From positions 1-34,218 of the forward strand of contig CALFCI010000049.1 in assembly GCA_937951135.1 (NCBI GenBank): DNA of 34,218 bases, given 5' to 3'. Positions within the stretch are counted from its first letter, which is position 1; every line of letters starts with the position of its first letter. The notes under the pieces are model-generated. The model saw only the letters and a list, made by a program, of their open reading frames with translations, did no database searches and was not told the DNA's origin. Both the position numbers and the translations under genes were made by a program. Below, piece after piece: positions 33,027 through 34,218 of the stretch. The stretch is from an uncultured Aquimarina sp. (lineage in GTDB: Bacteria; Bacteroidota; Bacteroidia; Flavobacteriales; Flavobacteriaceae).

Positions 33027-33674
33027 ATGAAGAAATTTTTGGTACTAGGAGTACTATTTATCTTACCATTGGTCGCCTATTTATTTTTTGCTTCAGGCGT
33101 GCATAATTTTGCAAAATTACCAATATTACATACTGAAGTAGGTAAGGTAGCCCCCTTTGAAAGTAGGTCCAAAGAAATGGTTCAGTTTAAGGATAAGATT
33201 ACCATTTTGGGTTTTTTAGGAAAAGATATAGCGCATAAAAATGGTAATGCTTTTAATCTAAATCAGAAGATCTACAAAAAGAATCATGAATTCAAGGATT
33301 TTCAAATGCTAATGGTGCAGCCTTATGGTACAGAGACATCCGTACAAGCGTTATTAGAAGAGTTAGATAATATTACAGATGTTGCGGAGTGGAAATTTGT
33401 TTTTGGAACACCAGAGCAGATACAACAGTTGTTCGAGACTTTGAAAACCCCACATCAGTTGGATGAGAACTTCGCTACAGATTATGTGTATATTATTGAT
33501 AAGAGTGGAGCGTTACGGGGTAGAGATGAAGACATCGAAAAAAATAAGGCCAAAGTTTATGGATATGATTCTAGTGATGTAGCTGACTTGGCAAATGTAA
33601 TGACAGATGACGTAAAGGTGATCTTAGCAGAATATCGATTAGCGTTAAAAAAGTACAAAGCAGACCGGAAGTAG
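33027..33674 (+). CDS. Membrane-anchored SCO/thioredoxin-fold-like protein without cysteines
   Basis: A 215-residue protein with one N-terminal membrane helix (about 3-22), so the rest probably faces the periplasm. The body looks like a thioredoxin-like SCO1/SenC relative: a strand I-T-I-L-G-F-L-G-K at the position where SCO proteins have their first core strand, a later F-V-F-G-T-P-E-Q-I, and D-Y-V-Y-I-I-D-K-S-G-A-L-R-G-R, equivalent to the SCO 'L-I-D-x-x-G' strand. There is no cysteine anywhere, so the copper-binding C-x3-C is absent. The next gene, 80 bases downstream, encodes a normal SCO protein with that motif. Possible role: non-catalytic partner in oxidase copper assembly. The fold is inferred from pattern, not alignment. 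Confidence 0.8.
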   Translation: MKKFLVLGVLFILPLVAYLFFASGVHNFAKLPILHTEVGKVAPFESRSKEMVQFKDKITILGFLGKDIAHKNGNAFNLNQKIYKKNHEFKDFQMLMVQPYGTETSVQALLEELDNITDVAEWKFVFGTPEQIQQLFETLKTPHQLDENFATDYVYIIDKSGALRGRDEDIEKNKAKVYGYDSSDVADLANVMTDDVKVILAEYRLALKKYKADRK

Positions 33675-33690
33675 GGAAGTAGTGAGAAGG

Positions 33691-33749
33691 TAGAAAAGAG
33701 AGCATAGAAAAGAGAACATAGAATATAGAGAAGAGAATATAGAAAAAAA
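33691..33749 (+). repeat. Purine-rich imperfect tandem repeat, about 14-bp unit
   Basis: TAGAAAAGAGAGCA (33691-33704) and TAGAAAAGAGAACA (33705-33718) are adjacent copies with one difference. Degenerate copies (TAGAATATAGAG, AAGAGAATA, TAGAAAAAAAC) continue to 33749, just before the SCO gene start. The purine-rich strand is the coding strand, so the run is in the probable leader. Confidence 0.75.
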
Positions 33750-33754
33750 CAGAT

Positions 33755-34218
33755 ATGAAAAAATACTCTTATATAGGGATTTCTTTTATCATCCTTATTT
33801 TTGGAATATGGTTTATCCCTAAAATAGTAGATAGAGTGAGTGGAGCTGCTGTGGTTAAAAATGATAGAATGAGTGCGGATAATCCAGTAGCCAATGAAAA
33901 ACTAGCCTACCTAAAGATCAACGGAGTTCCTAAAAAAGTTCCTGATTTTGCATTTCTGAATCAAGATAGTATTATGATTACAAATCATGATTTTAAAGGA
34001 AAAGTGTATGTGGTGGATTTCTTTTTCACAAGTTGTCCTACGATATGTCCCAAGATGAGTAAAAACTTAGTGCATATACAAAATGCACTTGATGCTGAAG
34101 AAAATTTTGGGATCGCCTCATTTACGATTAATCCCAAGCGTGATACTCCGAGAGTGTTAAAGCAATACGCAACACGATATAAAGCAACGCATCCTAATTG
34201 GCATTTTTTGACTGGTGA
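33755..34218 (+). CDS. SCO1/SenC family copper chaperone (partial, cut by window end)
   Basis: Delivers copper, or acts as a thiol-disulfide reductase, for assembly of the CuA or CuB site of cytochrome c oxidase in the periplasm. The first 154 codons are visible. A membrane anchor lies at about 5-22, then the thioredoxin-like fold begins with P-K-K-V-P-D-F-A-F-L. The copper-binding motif C-P-T-I-C-P is complete (Cys94, Cys98) in the strand context V-D-F-F-F-T-S. The distal conserved His is expected later and is outside the window. The ATG at 33755 follows a purine-rich repeat. It sits after the cysteine-free SCO-like gene and near the oxidase subunit genes, which supports the assembly role. 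Confidence 0.93.
   Translation, partial: MKKYSYIGISFIILIFGIWFIPKIVDRVSGAAVVKNDRMSADNPVANEKLAYLKINGVPKKVPDFAFLNQDSIMITNHDFKGKVYVVDFFFTSCPTICPKMSKNLVHIQNALDAEENFGIASFTINPKRDTPRVLKQYATRYKATHPNWHFLTG

Overview
The window is AT-rich DNA from a member of the Bacteroidota, most likely a marine Flavobacteriaceae (Aquimarina-like; the genus is a guess from pattern memory). The strongest markers are a complete SprA (type IX secretion outer-membrane translocon, about 2370 residues), Bacteroidota-style TonB proteins, a heme-copper oxidase subunit cluster with two subunit III genes, and several matches to the Bacteroidota promoter -7 box TAnnTTTG. Shine-Dalgarno sequences are mostly absent and TTG/GTG starts occur, as expected for this phylum.

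Layout. (1) 251-1906: a small alpha/beta hydrolase and QueG (epoxyqueuosine reductase). (2) 2050-2224: a long imperfect hairpin with near-perfect ends, MITE-like and non-coding. (3) 2277-6730: a trehalose-use module: a LacI-family repressor on the minus strand, diverging from an MFS permease and a cytoplasmic GH37 trehalase that overlap by 11 bases. Two identical 14-bp LacI-type operators sit in a 22-bp perfect inverted repeat between the divergent genes. (4) 7170-14750: a contractile-injection (type VI-like) spike and cargo cassette: VgrG, an unknown protein (possible adaptor), a DUF4280 PAAR-like tip, a 903-residue protein with a central OmpA-type peptidoglycan-binding domain (candidate effector), a lipoprotein (candidate immunity protein) and a 259-residue protein that may be a second immunity-type protein. 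(5) 15056-26300: housekeeping backbone: MaeB, RuvA, SprA, GcvH and a VanZ-like protein. (6) 26663-28825: two paralogous TonB energy transducers with a tiny membrane protein between them. (7) 29171-32260: cyoE and three cytochrome oxidase subunit genes. (8) 32495-34218: an unknown cytosolic protein, a cysteine-free SCO-like membrane protein, and a SCO copper chaperone cut by the window edge.

How it works together. Regions 5-8 look like ordinary core chromosome: secretion and gliding, respiration and its assembly factors, and energy transduction. Regions 2-4 lie between queG and maeB and look like accessory cargo in that backbone. The most interesting unit is the VgrG cassette. No sheath, baseplate, tube (Hcp) or ATPase gene is present here, so it is probably an orphan spike and effector island that relies on an apparatus encoded elsewhere. 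In two places (vgrG and cyoE) the longest open frame begins inside an apparent promoter element, so I place the starts further downstream.
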